64,000 bases of DNA from Ignavibacteria bacterium (lineage in GTDB: Bacteria; Bacteroidota; Ignavibacteria; Ignavibacteriales; SURF-24): NCBI GenBank assembly GCA_025612375.1, contig JAAXKN010000002.1:298158-362157 (forward strand), written 5' to 3'. Each line of letters starts with the position of its first letter. Positions within the stretch are counted from its first letter, which is position 1. Both the position numbers and the translations under genes were made by a program. Below are positions 17,327-27,277 of this stretch, piece by piece. The notes under the pieces are model-generated. The model saw nothing but the letters and a program-made list of their open reading frames with translations, searched no databases and was not told the DNA's origin.

Positions 17327-18463
17327 ATGAAACAGTCCATTGCTTCAATATTCATTGCACTATTCTTATTCATCACACTTATGTTCTTTGGGAGCTGCAA
17401 AAGCCCCGTTGAGCCGAAGAAGGAAACTGGCTCGGATACTACAAGCCACAATTTCTCATGGCAGATGTGGGAGTTTGGTGACCTTTATGGAACAGGCTAC
17501 ACGAGTATGTTTTTTGATGTGGCGATAGTAACTGAAAATGACATATGGGCTGTAGGTGATATAAAGCTTAAGGACTCGACAGGCAAGACAGATGCACACT
17601 GGATCAATGCAATGCACTGGAATGGAATTGAGTGGAAGCCTTTTAAGCTCCAATTCTATGATTATCCAGGTCTGCCCTCTACATTTTCTTATCCGGCTAA
17701 TTCAGTCTGTGTCCTTGACAGCGGAAAGATAATCGTCAGCCATGCCAACCAGGTCACATTCATAAAAGATGAAAAGCAGCTTAAAACTGAATACATTCCG
17801 ATCGTTATTGGAAAGATCTGGGCCAAAAATTCAAATGATATTTATGCAGTTGGAGCTCAGGGCGGAATCGTACATTATGACGGAAAGGCCTGGAAGAAAA
17901 TTGAAAGCGGTACCACAATGCACTTAGTGGACATATTTTCAAAAGACGGAAAAGACTTCTATGCTTCAGGAGGGGATATGCTGGGCTATAAAGGAGTCGT
18001 ATTGAAAGGTGATGCAACCGGATTTAATGTAATTGCTGAAGGCAAACCTTCGGTCAGCACAGAGGAGCTCTTCAACCCTTATTTTGTTGGTGTAGGAAGC
18101 ATGCTCTGGGTTAGCCCTTCTGATACGGTTTACTTCGGAGGCAGTCTTTTGTTTGCATATAAAGATGGAAAAATGGATTACGTGAAGACACTTGCAGGAA
18201 ATAAAACCTGGATGAACGTAAATGGAGACTACTGGGGATACCTTTCCGGAATCAGGGGCAACAGTGACAATGATATTGCCCTTGTAGGTGAAGGCAACAC
18301 AATAAGGCACTTCAATGGGAAAAACTGGAAACAGCTTGGAATGCCTTACAACTACACCAGCGAGTATTTTTGGGGCTCGGTAGATATGAAGAAAAATACA
18401 ATAGCTGCTGTTGGTAGGTCAAATACAAATGGAATAATTATGATCCTAAAAAGAGGAAACTAA
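17327..18463 (+). CDS. Lipoprotein with beta-propeller repeats, unknown function
   Basis: A 378-aa protein with a type II signal peptide (IALFLFITLMFFGSC, lipobox G-S-C, lipidated Cys24). The mature part contains repeated blades: NDIWAVGDIKL with MHWNGIEWKPF, NDIYAVGAQGG with VHYDGKAWKKI, and NDIALVGEGN with RHFNGKNWKQL, the last close to the C-terminus. These N-D-I-x-x-V-G / H-x-x-G-K-x-W-K units are typical of secreted propellers in this lineage. GGAAAG precedes the ATG by 6 nt. It stands alone, between the divergent spacer and a hairpin. It is probably a surface-exposed binding protein; the ligand is unknown. Confidence 0.8.
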   Translation: MKQSIASIFIALFLFITLMFFGSCKSPVEPKKETGSDTTSHNFSWQMWEFGDLYGTGYTSMFFDVAIVTENDIWAVGDIKLKDSTGKTDAHWINAMHWNGIEWKPFKLQFYDYPGLPSTFSYPANSVCVLDSGKIIVSHANQVTFIKDEKQLKTEYIPIVIGKIWAKNSNDIYAVGAQGGIVHYDGKAWKKIESGTTMHLVDIFSKDGKDFYASGGDMLGYKGVVLKGDATGFNVIAEGKPSVSTEELFNPYFVGVGSMLWVSPSDTVYFGGSLLFAYKDGKMDYVKTLAGNKTWMNVNGDYWGYLSGIRGNSDNDIALVGEGNTIRHFNGKNWKQLGMPYNYTSEYFWGSVDMKKNTIAAVGRSNTNGIIMILKRGN

Positions 18464-18506
18464 AATTACAGAATTTTTTGGAGAATACTTAAACCTAAAC
18501 AAAAAG

Positions 18507-18530
18507 GCCACGGTGTAGCAGCACCGTGGC
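18507..18530. terminator. Perfect 9-bp hairpin after the lipoprotein gene
   Basis: GCCACGGTG (18507-18515) pairs with CACCGTGGC (18522-18530) around a TAGCAG loop. The run of A before the stem gives a U-tract only on the minus strand; on the plus strand A-rich sequence follows. The position 44 bp after the plus-strand stop still suggests a 3'-end function. Confidence 0.55.
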
Positions 18531-18662
18531 AAATGGCAAAACATATGGTAATGTCCTTCTGAGCATTATTAATCAGCCTGATAAGCTGAATCCCTATTTT
18601 TTTTGCCATTTCCAATATAATAAACAACTAAACCACATTCACTCACAAAAAGGGATGGTAAA

Positions 18663-20267
18663 ATGAAAAACTTTATTGGAAACCTTGCTTTCTTACTCTT
18701 CACCTTGTTGATTTTTCAGTCAACATTCTTCGGACAGAACAACTACACTTACGGCCCTGTCAAGGAAAACCAGTGGCAAACAAGTCAGGGGCCTGTTGGT
18801 TATGGCCCCGGTGATGAGCACTATATTGGTGCCAATGCCGGCGGATCTGTAGTCGTCTACATACTTTTCGTTAATTGGCAATGGAACAGCAGTAACATTT
18901 GGCAATAGCAGTATTTTATCGACTACTAGTGCTTCAATTGACCTGACACGAAATTTTTCTTCAGTTCCTCAAAATTATCAGTTTGTAAATAAAATAGAGA
19001 ATACTGAAAACTATGGGCTTTTGAATGTAAAGAATAACGTTAACGGCACTTCAAGCAATATTGCTTCAGGCACAGTACTTGGCTTGGGCCCGATGCTCAA
19101 TTATACTGCGAGAACAAATGAACTCCCTTTTTTAGCAAACTGGAATAATACGGGGAATTCTGAAAAGTACAATAATTGGATAATTGATAATACTATTATG
19201 AATGTTCATGGGCTGTCCTATACTTTTCAACCTCAATTAACCGGCACGCTTCCCTCGATATTCGCGGCAAAATTTGACAGGACATCTTCAGCAACAATAC
19301 AGGCAACACCATCTGAGGGAATTACAGGAACAATAGTCAGCCTCAGGGATCCATGGTACTATTATTCAGATGCGCAGAACAACTGGTACCATTCGGATGA
19401 GTATAGGAATTATGCTTCACCTTTTGTCATTGAGAAAAACAGTTCAAATTCATATGAAAGACTGCTGATGAAGAACTCTCTAACCGTACGGCCATTGCAA
19501 GACTTGACAGCGCAGTCTTCTTTATCACTTCTTCCAGGCTTGCTCTTGACGGCAAGCGCCTGGGATTTACTTCAAAATGCGACAGCATAAAATCCTATGA
19601 TTCGAAGTCCATTAGTGAAGTCCTTTCAACTAAGACTTTTACACCTATGGCTAACTCCGCAATCAGCTATGACATTGAGTACGGGGCACTCGATACACTC
19701 TACTGCCTGAAGGCTCTCTCAAAAGGCAGAGGTATTGATTGCCGCCTGGAGCTTCAGGAGGTGAATAACGGAAGTACTCTGAAAGTACTCGACAGGTTTT
19801 CTCTGGACAAGATTTCAATGAATGGAAAAGACGGGAGTAAAAGATGTGTTTCAGGAAGCCTGGATGTGAAGAAATTTGAAGGCAGGAATCTTAGGCTTAA
19901 GCTTGTAATTGAAGACGGCATAAATGCCGGGTGGGGACTTATGGAACGGGTACTTAATGCTGAAGAAGAGAAAGAGATTGAAAAGATCTCTTCAGAAAAA
20001 GTGACCGACTATGCCATGAGTCAGAACTATCCAAACCCTTTCAATCCTTCTACTATAATAAGCTACCAACTCCCGAAGGCTTCAAAAGTCACTCTTAGGA
20101 TCTATGATGTACTCGGTAAAGAAGTTACAACACTAGTCGATGAAGTTAAAGGGGAAGGAAAGTACTCAGTTGAATTTAACGCATCAAACCTCCCAAGCGG
20201 AATCTATGTCTATGAGATCCGCGCCAACGACTTCGTTAAGAGCGGCAAAATGATGCTCCTGAAGTAA
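18663..20267 (+). pseudogene. T9SS-exported protein gene broken by two frameshifts
   Basis: Three consecutive frames together make one about 535-codon T9SS protein. Frame 1 (18663-about 18855) has a signal peptide (FIGNLAFLLFTLLIFQ) and reads to GGSVVV. The continuation lies one base later (STYFSLIGNGTAVTFGNSS) and is open to 19590. Near 19457 the sense frame returns to the first one (KTADEELSNRTAIARLDS), running to a full sorting domain (SQNYPNPFNPSTIISYQLP ... LPSGIYVYEI ... KMMLLK) and stop at 20265-20267. The first event equals a one-base gain, the second a one-base loss; GAAAG where GAAAAG would restore the frame points to a homopolymer slip. It is either a recent pseudogene, programmed or error-tolerated shifting, or assembly error. 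The rest of the coding sequence is undamaged. Function unknown. Confidence 0.82.
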
Positions 20268-20290
20268 ATTGATCTGAGTAGGGGATATAT

Positions 20291-20324
20291 GGCAGAGGCT
20301 TTCTCTTTAGCTTCTGCCTTTTTT
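20291..20324 (+). terminator. Intrinsic terminator after the frameshifted T9SS gene
   Basis: GGCAGAGGCT (20291-20300) pairs with AGCTTCTGCC (20309-20318, one G-T wobble) and is followed by six T. This is a standard rho-independent terminator 24 bp after the stop. The following 180 bp to the efflux operon hold only a weak CCCCCCTT/AAGGG repeat. Confidence 0.85.
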
Positions 20325-20507
20325 GTGCCTGACACTTTGATTTTTACTGAACCGGGACAGGGGGGAAAATTCAGTTATATTGCTATTAAAGGTCAAAATT
20401 ACTAACTTACCCCTGACCCAAAGATTCCCCCCTTGAAGGGTAAAAATTAATTGTCTATCCTGATACTGTCCGTTCATTGATAATGCGAACTTAAGCCGGA
20501 GGAAGTC

Positions 20508-21560
20508 ATGAAAAGGCGTTTGTTTACGTTTTCATTTCTGGCAATTGGTTTAATTGTTATCGTGTTTCTAATTTTCAGACCTTCAAAAACTCAGACAGTC
20601 ACACAGGAGAAGATTATAGGCGACGTCCCTGTAAGCGTGATGCAGGCAAAGAAGGGAAAAATCTCAAATTCCATATCTCTCATTGGCGTAATACAGGCCA
20701 ATAAGGATATAAATGTAATTTCCGAAACCCAGGGGCTTGTTACAGCAGTACGCGTAAAGGTTGGCGACAATGTACACCAGGAGACCGTGCTTGCCGAGGT
20801 TGATGACGTAATAATGCAGTCAAACCTCGCCTCAGCAGAAATCAACTACCTGAAGGCAAAAAGGGATTATGAACGAAGTGAAGTCCTTTTCCAGGAAAAT
20901 TCCATTTCGGCCTCACAGCTGGATCTTGCCAGGCTCCAGCTGAAGGCCGCGGAAAACCAGCTTACGGTTGCCAAAAAGCAGCTGAATAATACCAAAATCA
21001 CCACACCCGTTACCGGCACTATAAATACAAGGAACGTTGAAGTGGGCACAATGGTACAGCCCGGAATGGTAATAGCCAACGTTGTGGACATTTCAACTTT
21101 AAAGGTAAAACTGAACATCTCAGAACGCGAAGCCTTCCAGATCAGGCCGGGAGACAAGGTTGAAGTTACAACTGATGTTTACCCGGGCGTCAGCTTCCGG
21201 GGTAACGTGGATAATATAGCTTCAAAAGCCGACGAGGCCCACACCTACGCCGTTGAGCTGAAACTTCAAAACAGCAAAGAGCATCCGCTGAAAGCCGGAA
21301 TGTTTGCAAGGGCTAACTTTAATTCTTCGGATGAAAGGGACGCCATTTTAATTCCAAGGGAGGCTCTTATTGGAAGCATCCGCAACGCACAGGTATACCT
21401 CATCAAAAACAGCCAGGCACTGCTTCAGCCCGTTACCATTGGGCGCCAGGCCGGGCAGGAGCTGGAAGTAATTGACGGCATTGCGGAAGGAGACGTTATA
21501 GTGACAAACGGGCAGTATAACCTTTCTAACAACTCCAGAGTAGTAAAAATAAATAATTAA
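20508..21560 (+). CDS. RND efflux periplasmic adaptor (MFP) subunit
   Basis: A 350-aa membrane fusion protein that links the RND pump to its outer membrane channel. One N-terminal TM/signal anchor (LFTFSFLAIGLIVIVFLIF), a first lipoyl half (ISLIGVIQANKDINVISE, GLVTAVRVKVGDNV), an alpha-hairpin (residues about 105-160, coiled coil), a second lipoyl half (ITTPVTGTINTRNVEVGTMV), beta-barrel and membrane-proximal domains ending EGDVIVTNGQYNLSNNSRV. The length is normal for the HlyD_D23/RND MFP class. GGAGGAAGTC immediately precedes the ATG (good RBS). First gene of a three-gene operon; 15 bp to the pump gene. Substrate not predictable. Confidence 0.93.
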   Translation: MKRRLFTFSFLAIGLIVIVFLIFRPSKTQTVTQEKIIGDVPVSVMQAKKGKISNSISLIGVIQANKDINVISETQGLVTAVRVKVGDNVHQETVLAEVDDVIMQSNLASAEINYLKAKRDYERSEVLFQENSISASQLDLARLQLKAAENQLTVAKKQLNNTKITTPVTGTINTRNVEVGTMVQPGMVIANVVDISTLKVKLNISEREAFQIRPGDKVEVTTDVYPGVSFRGNVDNIASKADEAHTYAVELKLQNSKEHPLKAGMFARANFNSSDERDAILIPREALIGSIRNAQVYLIKNSQALLQPVTIGRQAGQELEVIDGIAEGDVIVTNGQYNLSNNSRVVKINN

Positions 21561-21575
21561 GTTGAGGATACTAAA

Positions 21576-24500
21576 ATGACCTTAACTGAACTATCAATAA
21601 AAAGACCGTCTTTTGTAATTGTCATTTTTTCCGCCCTGACGCTCCTGGCTGTCTTCGGATATTCGCAGCTGAAGTATGAACTCCTTCCAAATATAAATAT
21701 TCCATGGGTGGTCGTCTCAACGGTTTACCCCGGTGCCTCCCCGAGCGAAGTTGAAAACAACGTGACAAAGGTAATTGAAGACGCGCTCTCGGGCCTGGAC
21801 AAAGTGGAAAGAATCATGTCCACTTCCTATGAGGGGGTTTCTATTGTCAGCATCGAGTTCAAGAAGTCAGCCGACGTTGACGTGTCGTTCCAGGACGCTC
21901 AGCGCAAGATAAACGGAATGATGATGAGTCTTCCGAAGGAAGTCAGAACACCTGTGCTTCAGAAGATCTCTCTTTCGGAGACGCCCATACTTCAGGTGGG
22001 GGCTACGGCCGATATGTCATCAAAGGAGTTCTACCAGTTTATGAAGGACCAGATCCAGCCTGCCATATCGAGAGTTGACGGCGTGGGGCTCATACTCCTT
22101 ACAGGCGGGCAGCAGAGGGAAATTAAGATCAACCTGGACGCGCAGAAGATCTCGGCCTACGGGCTTTCAATTGCAAGAATCGCCCAGGCGGTAAATACTT
22201 CAAACCTGGACTTCCCGACAGGCAAGATACAGGGCGCGCAGCAGCAGTTTATTGTGAGGGTAGCAGGAAAGTTCTCCTCAATTGACGACCTGAGAAACCT
22301 CGTCGTAGGGCAGTCGCAGCAGGGGGGGAATATACGCCTTAAAGACGTTGCCGAAATTGAGGACGGCACGGCTGAAATAGAAACCCTCAGCCGCTTAAAT
22401 GGGAAAAACTCCATAGGTATTGCAATCTTAAAGCAGGCCGGGGCAAATTCCGTCATGGTGAGCAGTTTAGTCAGGCGCGAGCTTAGCCAGCTGGAAAAAG
22501 ATTACAAAAATCTGAACCTCAAATTTGACGTGGCGCAGGACCAGTCGCTCTTTACCGTCGAGGCCTCAGACGCGGTGCAGAAGGATCTTCTTATTGCAAT
22601 CCTCCTCGTTGCAGCTGTAATGTTCCTGTTCCTGCACAGCATAAGAAACTCATTTATTGTAATGATCGCAATACCGACTTCTCTTACGGCGGCTTTTGTC
22701 GTCATGTGGGCCTTCGACTTTTCACTAAATCTCATGACGCTTCTTGCGCTTTCACTCGTAATAGGCATACTTGTAGACGACTCCATTGTGGTTCTGGAAA
22801 ATATTTACCACCACCTGGAAAAAGGGGAGGATAAAAAGACCGCGGCCTTAAAGGGGAGAAATGAAATAGGCTTTGCGGCACTTTCAATTACATTTGTGGA
22901 CGTTGTGGTTTTTGTCCCTCTCTCACTTGTAAGCGGTATGATAGGCGACATCATGCGTGAGTTCGCAATCCTGATTACTGTGTCAACACTAATGAGCCTC
23001 TTTGTTTCATTTACCGTTACGCCCGTTCTGGCCTCCAGGTTCTCTAAGCTGGAACTGATCAGTCCGCATTCTCTTATGGGAAGGCTTGGAAGTGCATTTG
23101 AAAACTCTTTTAAGAGGCTTACAGGAATCTATCTTCAGATGCTGCGCTGGAGCCTTAAGAATCCGTGGAAGGTCCTCTCAGGGGCAACCGTAATATTTGT
23201 GGTATCAATGGGGCTTCCTGCAATGGGCCTTATCGGAAGCGAATTTATGAAGCAGCCCGACAGCGGTGAGTTTATTGTTGCACTTGAACTTCCCCCGGGC
23301 TCCACGCTTTCAAACACCAACAGGGTGACTCAGCAGGTGGAAAGAATAATTTCAGATATACCGGGAGTGAAAAAAATACTTACAAACGTGGGGCGCGGCC
23401 CGAACCGCCAGACAATGAATAACGCGTCTGAAATAACGGTGACGCTCCTGCCTAAGGATGAAAGGCTGAAATCAACCAAGGAGATCTCGGATGAGATTAA
23501 ACAAAAGGGAAGGCTTATACCGGATGCCAGAGTATACATAAACCAGATCGGCGTAACGGGTGAGTCAGGTGAGGCGCCTGTTTTTATACAGATAACAGGA
23601 AGAAAGCCCGATTCCATACAGGCAACGGCAGGACTGGTTACTGAGGCATTAAGGAAAACTCCCGGCATAACAGACATCAGGCTTTCCTCCGAACAGGGGA
23701 AGCCCGAGACAAGGGTGGACATAGACAGGCAGAAGATGGCAAACTTCGGCATAACAGTCTTTGACGTGGGTACTACGCTCCAGGTGGCTTTAACAGGCAA
23801 TGACGACTCAAAGTACCGCGAAGGGCAGTATGAATATCCTATCAGGATAATGCTGGACCGCTTCGACCGCTCCAACATGGAAGACATCTCCAGGCTGCCG
23901 CTTGTAAATTACAAAGGGGCCCAGGTACAGCTGGAGCAGTTTGCAGGTGTTTACCAAAGCCTTGGGCCAACAAAGCTTGAGAGGCAGAACCGCAACCCTT
24001 CAATGGTCGTCTCGGCCTATACGGACGGGCGCCCTATAGGAAGCGTTATGGCATCTTTTAGCGGCATACTGGGCAATAAAAAGGCCGGGGGGACGTATAT
24101 CAGCCTGGAAGGCGATGAGAAGATGCGCTCGGAAGGAATGGACTCTCTCATGCTGGCGCTGATTGCGGCAATTATATTTGTTTACCTTATTATGGTGCTC
24201 TTATTCGACTCGTTTGTTTATCCATTTGTGGTCCTCTTCTCAATTCCGCTTGCGCTAATTGGCGCGCTCATAGCACTTGCCGCAACGGATAACGCGCTAA
24301 GCATATTTTCAATGCTTGGTGTAATTATGATGATAGGGCTTGTTGCAAAAAACGCAATTCTGATCGTGGAAAGGACGAACTTCCAGAGGACGCAGGGATT
24401 TGGGCTTAATGAGGCGCTTGTTGAAGCCGGCAACTCACGCATAAGGCCCATACTGATGACCACACTTGCCATGGTTTTCGGTATGCTCCCGATTGCAACC

Positions 24501-24737
24501 GCCTCGGGTGCGGGTTCGGAATGGAAAAACGGGCTTGCCTGGGCGTTAATCGGGGGGCTTACAAGTTCCATGTTCCTGACGCTTCTTGTAGTGCCTGTTG
24601 TTTATACAAAAATAGACAAGCTGAGAAGGTCAATCCCCGGATTGTTTAAAGAGCCGTTCCCGGTAAAAAGACACCAGGAGATAAAAACCGCGGATGAAGA
24701 GAACGAATTTGTAAAAAATAAATTACCGGGGAAGTGA
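21576..24737 (+). CDS. RND efflux permease (AcrB/HAE-type)
   Basis: A 1053-aa proton-driven inner membrane transporter. Twelve TM helices in the usual 1+5+1+5 arrangement surround two large periplasmic porter loops. The N-terminus SIKRPSFVIVIFSALTLLAVFGY, the PGASPSEVENNVTKVIEDAL block, the LVIGILVDDSIVVLENIYHHLE segment of TM4 with the paired Asp residues of the proton relay, and VAKNAILIVERTNFQRTQG with the TM10 lysine are all intact. The C-terminal TM bundle ends with VVPVVYTKIDKL and an about 35-residue polar tail. Length and motifs are those of an active pump. It lies 15 bp after the adaptor and 44 bp before the TolC-like gene. Drug, metabolite or lipid substrates cannot be told apart. 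Confidence 0.95.
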   Translation: MTLTELSIKRPSFVIVIFSALTLLAVFGYSQLKYELLPNINIPWVVVSTVYPGASPSEVENNVTKVIEDALSGLDKVERIMSTSYEGVSIVSIEFKKSADVDVSFQDAQRKINGMMMSLPKEVRTPVLQKISLSETPILQVGATADMSSKEFYQFMKDQIQPAISRVDGVGLILLTGGQQREIKINLDAQKISAYGLSIARIAQAVNTSNLDFPTGKIQGAQQQFIVRVAGKFSSIDDLRNLVVGQSQQGGNIRLKDVAEIEDGTAEIETLSRLNGKNSIGIAILKQAGANSVMVSSLVRRELSQLEKDYKNLNLKFDVAQDQSLFTVEASDAVQKDLLIAILLVAAVMFLFLHSIRNSFIVMIAIPTSLTAAFVVMWAFDFSLNLMTLLALSLVIGILVDDSIVVLENIYHHLEKGEDKKTAALKGRNEIGFAALSITFVDVVVFVPLSLVSGMIGDIMREFAILITVSTLMSLFVSFTVTPVLASRFSKLELISPHSLMGRLGSAFENSFKRLTGIYLQMLRWSLKNPWKVLSGATVIFVVSMGLPAMGLIGSEFMKQPDSGEFIVALELPPGSTLSNTNRVTQQVERIISDIPGVKKILTNVGRGPNRQTMNNASEITVTLLPKDERLKSTKEISDEIKQKGRLIPDARVYINQIGVTGESGEAPVFIQITGRKPDSIQATAGLVTEALRKTPGITDIRLSSEQGKPETRVDIDRQKMANFGITVFDVGTTLQVALTGNDDSKYREGQYEYPIRIMLDRFDRSNMEDISRLPLVNYKGAQVQLEQFAGVYQSLGPTKLERQNRNPSMVVSAYTDGRPIGSVMASFSGILGNKKAGGTYISLEGDEKMRSEGMDSLMLALIAAIIFVYLIMVLLFDSFVYPFVVLFSIPLALIGALIALAATDNALSIFSMLGVIMMIGLVAKNAILIVERTNFQRTQGFGLNEALVEAGNSRIRPILMTTLAMVFGMLPIATASGAGSEWKNGLAWALIGGLTSSMFLTLLVVPVVYTKIDKLRRSIPGLFKEPFPVKRHQEIKTADEENEFVKNKLPGK

Positions 24738-24781
24738 AATTGCTCTTAAAAAAAGTCATTAACCAGATGAAGGTATAAGAC

Positions 24782-27220
24782 ATGAGAGCTTTAATAAAAT
24801 TTATAATTTTACCTGTTCTGATAATTGTTTTCTTTTGGCAAAGCGCCCTGGCGCAGGAGCAGCGCGTAATTAAAATAGGTATCAGCGTTGACGGCCCGTG
24901 GAGAAGGAATGAGGGCCTTCTGGCGCTCCTTAGAAAAGAGATAAAGGACGCCCTTTCATCACAGGCTGAAGTGCGGTTCCCGAAGGTTCTTACGGGGGAC
25001 TGGACAGAGGAAAAAATTGCGGCACTGAACGATGAGCTTCTTAACGACAAAAACATAGATTACGTGATCGGTTTCGGACTGCTTTCCTCAGTAGACCTTG
25101 CATCCAGGAAGTCTTTTCCGAAACCTGTAATTGCGCCTGTTGTTATAGACCCCTCGCATCAGAAGATATCCTTCACCTCAGGCACGAGCGGAGTCAAAAA
25201 CCTTTGTTACCTGATTTATCCCGATACATTTGAAAGGGATATTGCGCAGCTGAAAGAACTGGTACCTTTTAAGAAGCTTGTGGTAATTGCAAGCCGGAAG
25301 TACCACAGGAGTCTTAGAAAGGATGATATCCCGCTTGAATACAGGGGGAAGGAAAACGGGCCTGAGATTGTAACACTCTTCTATGACAATTCTGCCGATG
25401 AGGTCTTGTCGGCAATTCCGAAAGATGCCGATGCCGTTTATCTGCACATGGTGCCGATGCCTGAAGAGGATTTTCAGAAGATATCGCAGGAGCTCATTAA
25501 AAGAAGGCTTCCGAGCTTTTCTTTCCTGGGGGAGTACGACGTAAGGCGCGGGATTATGGCTGCCGAAAGCCCTGACATTTTCCCGAGGATGATCAGACGG
25601 ATTGCCCTGAACGTGCAGAGGATCTCGCTTGGTGACGACCCCGGAATGCTGAGCGTTACATTCTCCCCGGCCCAGAGGCTTTATATAAACTTAAAGACCG
25701 CCTACGCCGTCGGTGTATCCCCGAAATGGAATACACTGCTGGAGGCTGAACTGATTCAGCTGGATTCAACGGCAATTCCGGGGGCTCAGAACTTGACGCT
25801 TAAGACTGCTGTTAGCAGAATATCGGAACAAAATCTTGAAGTGCTTGGAAAACGCCAGGAGATGAACGCGCAGGCACAGAATATAAGCATTGCCCGGTCA
25901 AACCTCCTGCCCAGAATAGACTTTAATGCCTCGGGCCTGCAGATAGACAAGGACAGGGCAGCCTCAGGCTACCAGCCCGAAAGGCGCGGGACGGTGGACT
26001 TTTCAGTAAGGCAGGTTATATTCTCCGAACAGGCAATGGCAAACATCAGCATACAGTCATCCCTCTACGATTCCAAGAAAGATGAATTTGAGGTCATGCG
26101 CCTTAATACAATCTCTGAAGGCTCAAAGCTTTACCTCAACTTCCTGCGTACAAAAAAGCTTTTCTATATTCTGCTCGACAACCTGAGGCTCATGAGGCAG
26201 AACCTGGAGATTGCTGCCATAAGGCAGTCTACAGGATCAGCGGGTCCGGAGGAAAAGCTGAGGTGGGAGGCTGAAATTGCGGATCTGAGGAAAACGGCAA
26301 TGGAGGTGCAAAGCCAGATGAACCAGGTCCAGCTTGCATTAAAGCAGGTGATGAATATCCCTTTAATTTATTCTGTAAACGTGGCCGATGTATCGCTGGA
26401 CGATCCTGAAATGATCATCTCAAACGGCAAGATCAGAAGCTATCTTGAAGACCCTGTGAGCTTTGACCTTATGACCGACTTTCTTGTGCAGGAGGGGATT
26501 AAAAGCTCGAAAGAGATCAGCCAGATAAATTCAGTTATGGATGCGCAGAACAGGAACCTGACTTCAATAAGGTATTCATTTTACACCCCTACTATTGCGG
26601 CCTTTGCTTCTTATTCAAATACATTTTACAAATCCAGGATCAGCCAGCCTTTTCAGCTAAGTTCAATTCCTGCTCCGCCAAGCTCAATTCCGGTTGAATT
26701 CCCGGCCTACATGGGACAGCTGTTTTCCATGGTTTCGCCGAGCCTTCCGGATAATAACGACTGGAGTGTGGGGCTGCAGCTTTCGCTGAACATCTCTGAC
26801 GGTTTTGCTACAAGTTATTCGGAGCAGAAGGCTGTCTCGGAATTAAACCAGCTCGATTATCAGAAGAAGTCTGTTGCAGAAAAGATCGCGCTCAGGATAC
26901 GCTATGAGATGGAAACCCTTAAGGCTGCCTACTTCGGAATACAGCAGTCGAAGATAGAGCAGGAGGCGGCGCAGAAAACTCTCAAGATAGTAACCGATGC
27001 GTATTCCAGGGGGGCTCTGTCCATATTAAACCTTATGGATGCACAGGCATCGGCTCTCAGGGCAGACCAGATTTCTGTAAATGCATACTATGACCTCCTG
27101 ATAGGCTATATGCAGCTCCAGCGTGCAATAGGCAAGTATGACCTCTTTCTTACTCCTGAGGAAAGAAGTCAGATTACGGGAGGGCTCATTAACTTTATAG
27201 AAAGCAAGGCAAGGCGTTAA
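24782..27220 (+). CDS. TolC family outer membrane channel fused to an N-terminal binding-protein-like domain
   Basis: At 812 aa it is almost twice the usual TolC length. After a signal peptide (FIILPVLIIVFFWQSALAQ), residues about 28-305 look like a periplasmic ABC-sub_bind/type I binding-protein fold: IKIGISVDGPW, NDELLNDKNIDYVIGFGLLSS, KPVIAPVVIDP, TSGVKNLCYLI, FKKLVVIASRKYHRSLRK, IPKDADAVYLHMVPMP, RLPSFSFLGEYDVRRGIMA. Residues about 345-812 are a TolC/OEP domain with two long coiled-coil repeats (AVSRISEQNLEVLGKRQEM, SNLLPRIDFNASG, AYSRGALSILNLMDAQAS). The frame is continuous, so the fusion is not caused by a visible frameshift. It is the third gene of the RND operon and should be its outer membrane duct. 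The added domain may sense or bind the pump substrate, which is an inference. Confidence 0.88.
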   Translation: MRALIKFIILPVLIIVFFWQSALAQEQRVIKIGISVDGPWRRNEGLLALLRKEIKDALSSQAEVRFPKVLTGDWTEEKIAALNDELLNDKNIDYVIGFGLLSSVDLASRKSFPKPVIAPVVIDPSHQKISFTSGTSGVKNLCYLIYPDTFERDIAQLKELVPFKKLVVIASRKYHRSLRKDDIPLEYRGKENGPEIVTLFYDNSADEVLSAIPKDADAVYLHMVPMPEEDFQKISQELIKRRLPSFSFLGEYDVRRGIMAAESPDIFPRMIRRIALNVQRISLGDDPGMLSVTFSPAQRLYINLKTAYAVGVSPKWNTLLEAELIQLDSTAIPGAQNLTLKTAVSRISEQNLEVLGKRQEMNAQAQNISIARSNLLPRIDFNASGLQIDKDRAASGYQPERRGTVDFSVRQVIFSEQAMANISIQSSLYDSKKDEFEVMRLNTISEGSKLYLNFLRTKKLFYILLDNLRLMRQNLEIAAIRQSTGSAGPEEKLRWEAEIADLRKTAMEVQSQMNQVQLALKQVMNIPLIYSVNVADVSLDDPEMIISNGKIRSYLEDPVSFDLMTDFLVQEGIKSSKEISQINSVMDAQNRNLTSIRYSFYTPTIAAFASYSNTFYKSRISQPFQLSSIPAPPSSIPVEFPAYMGQLFSMVSPSLPDNNDWSVGLQLSLNISDGFATSYSEQKAVSELNQLDYQKKSVAEKIALRIRYEMETLKAAYFGIQQSKIEQEAAQKTLKIVTDAYSRGALSILNLMDAQASALRADQISVNAYYDLLIGYMQLQRAIGKYDLFLTPEERSQITGGLINFIESKARR

Positions 27221-27232
27221 AATAAATCGGGA

Positions 27233-27259
27233 AGGGCCTTCTCCCCTCATGAAGGCCCT
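27233..27259. terminator. Convergent hairpin
   Basis: AGGGCCTTC (27233-27241) and GAAGGCCCT (27251-27259) form a perfect 9-bp stem between the TolC-like gene (plus) and a TPR gene (minus). There is no T-run on either side, so efficiency is uncertain, but the convergent position supports a shared 3' end. Confidence 0.6.
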
Positions 27260-27277
27260 GTCCCCTTGAGGCAGAAC

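Noticed and set aside
23330..23887. 185-codon open frame antisense to the RND permease gene
   Set aside because: No start context, low-complexity Ser/Val-rich composition typical of reverse frames of membrane proteins.
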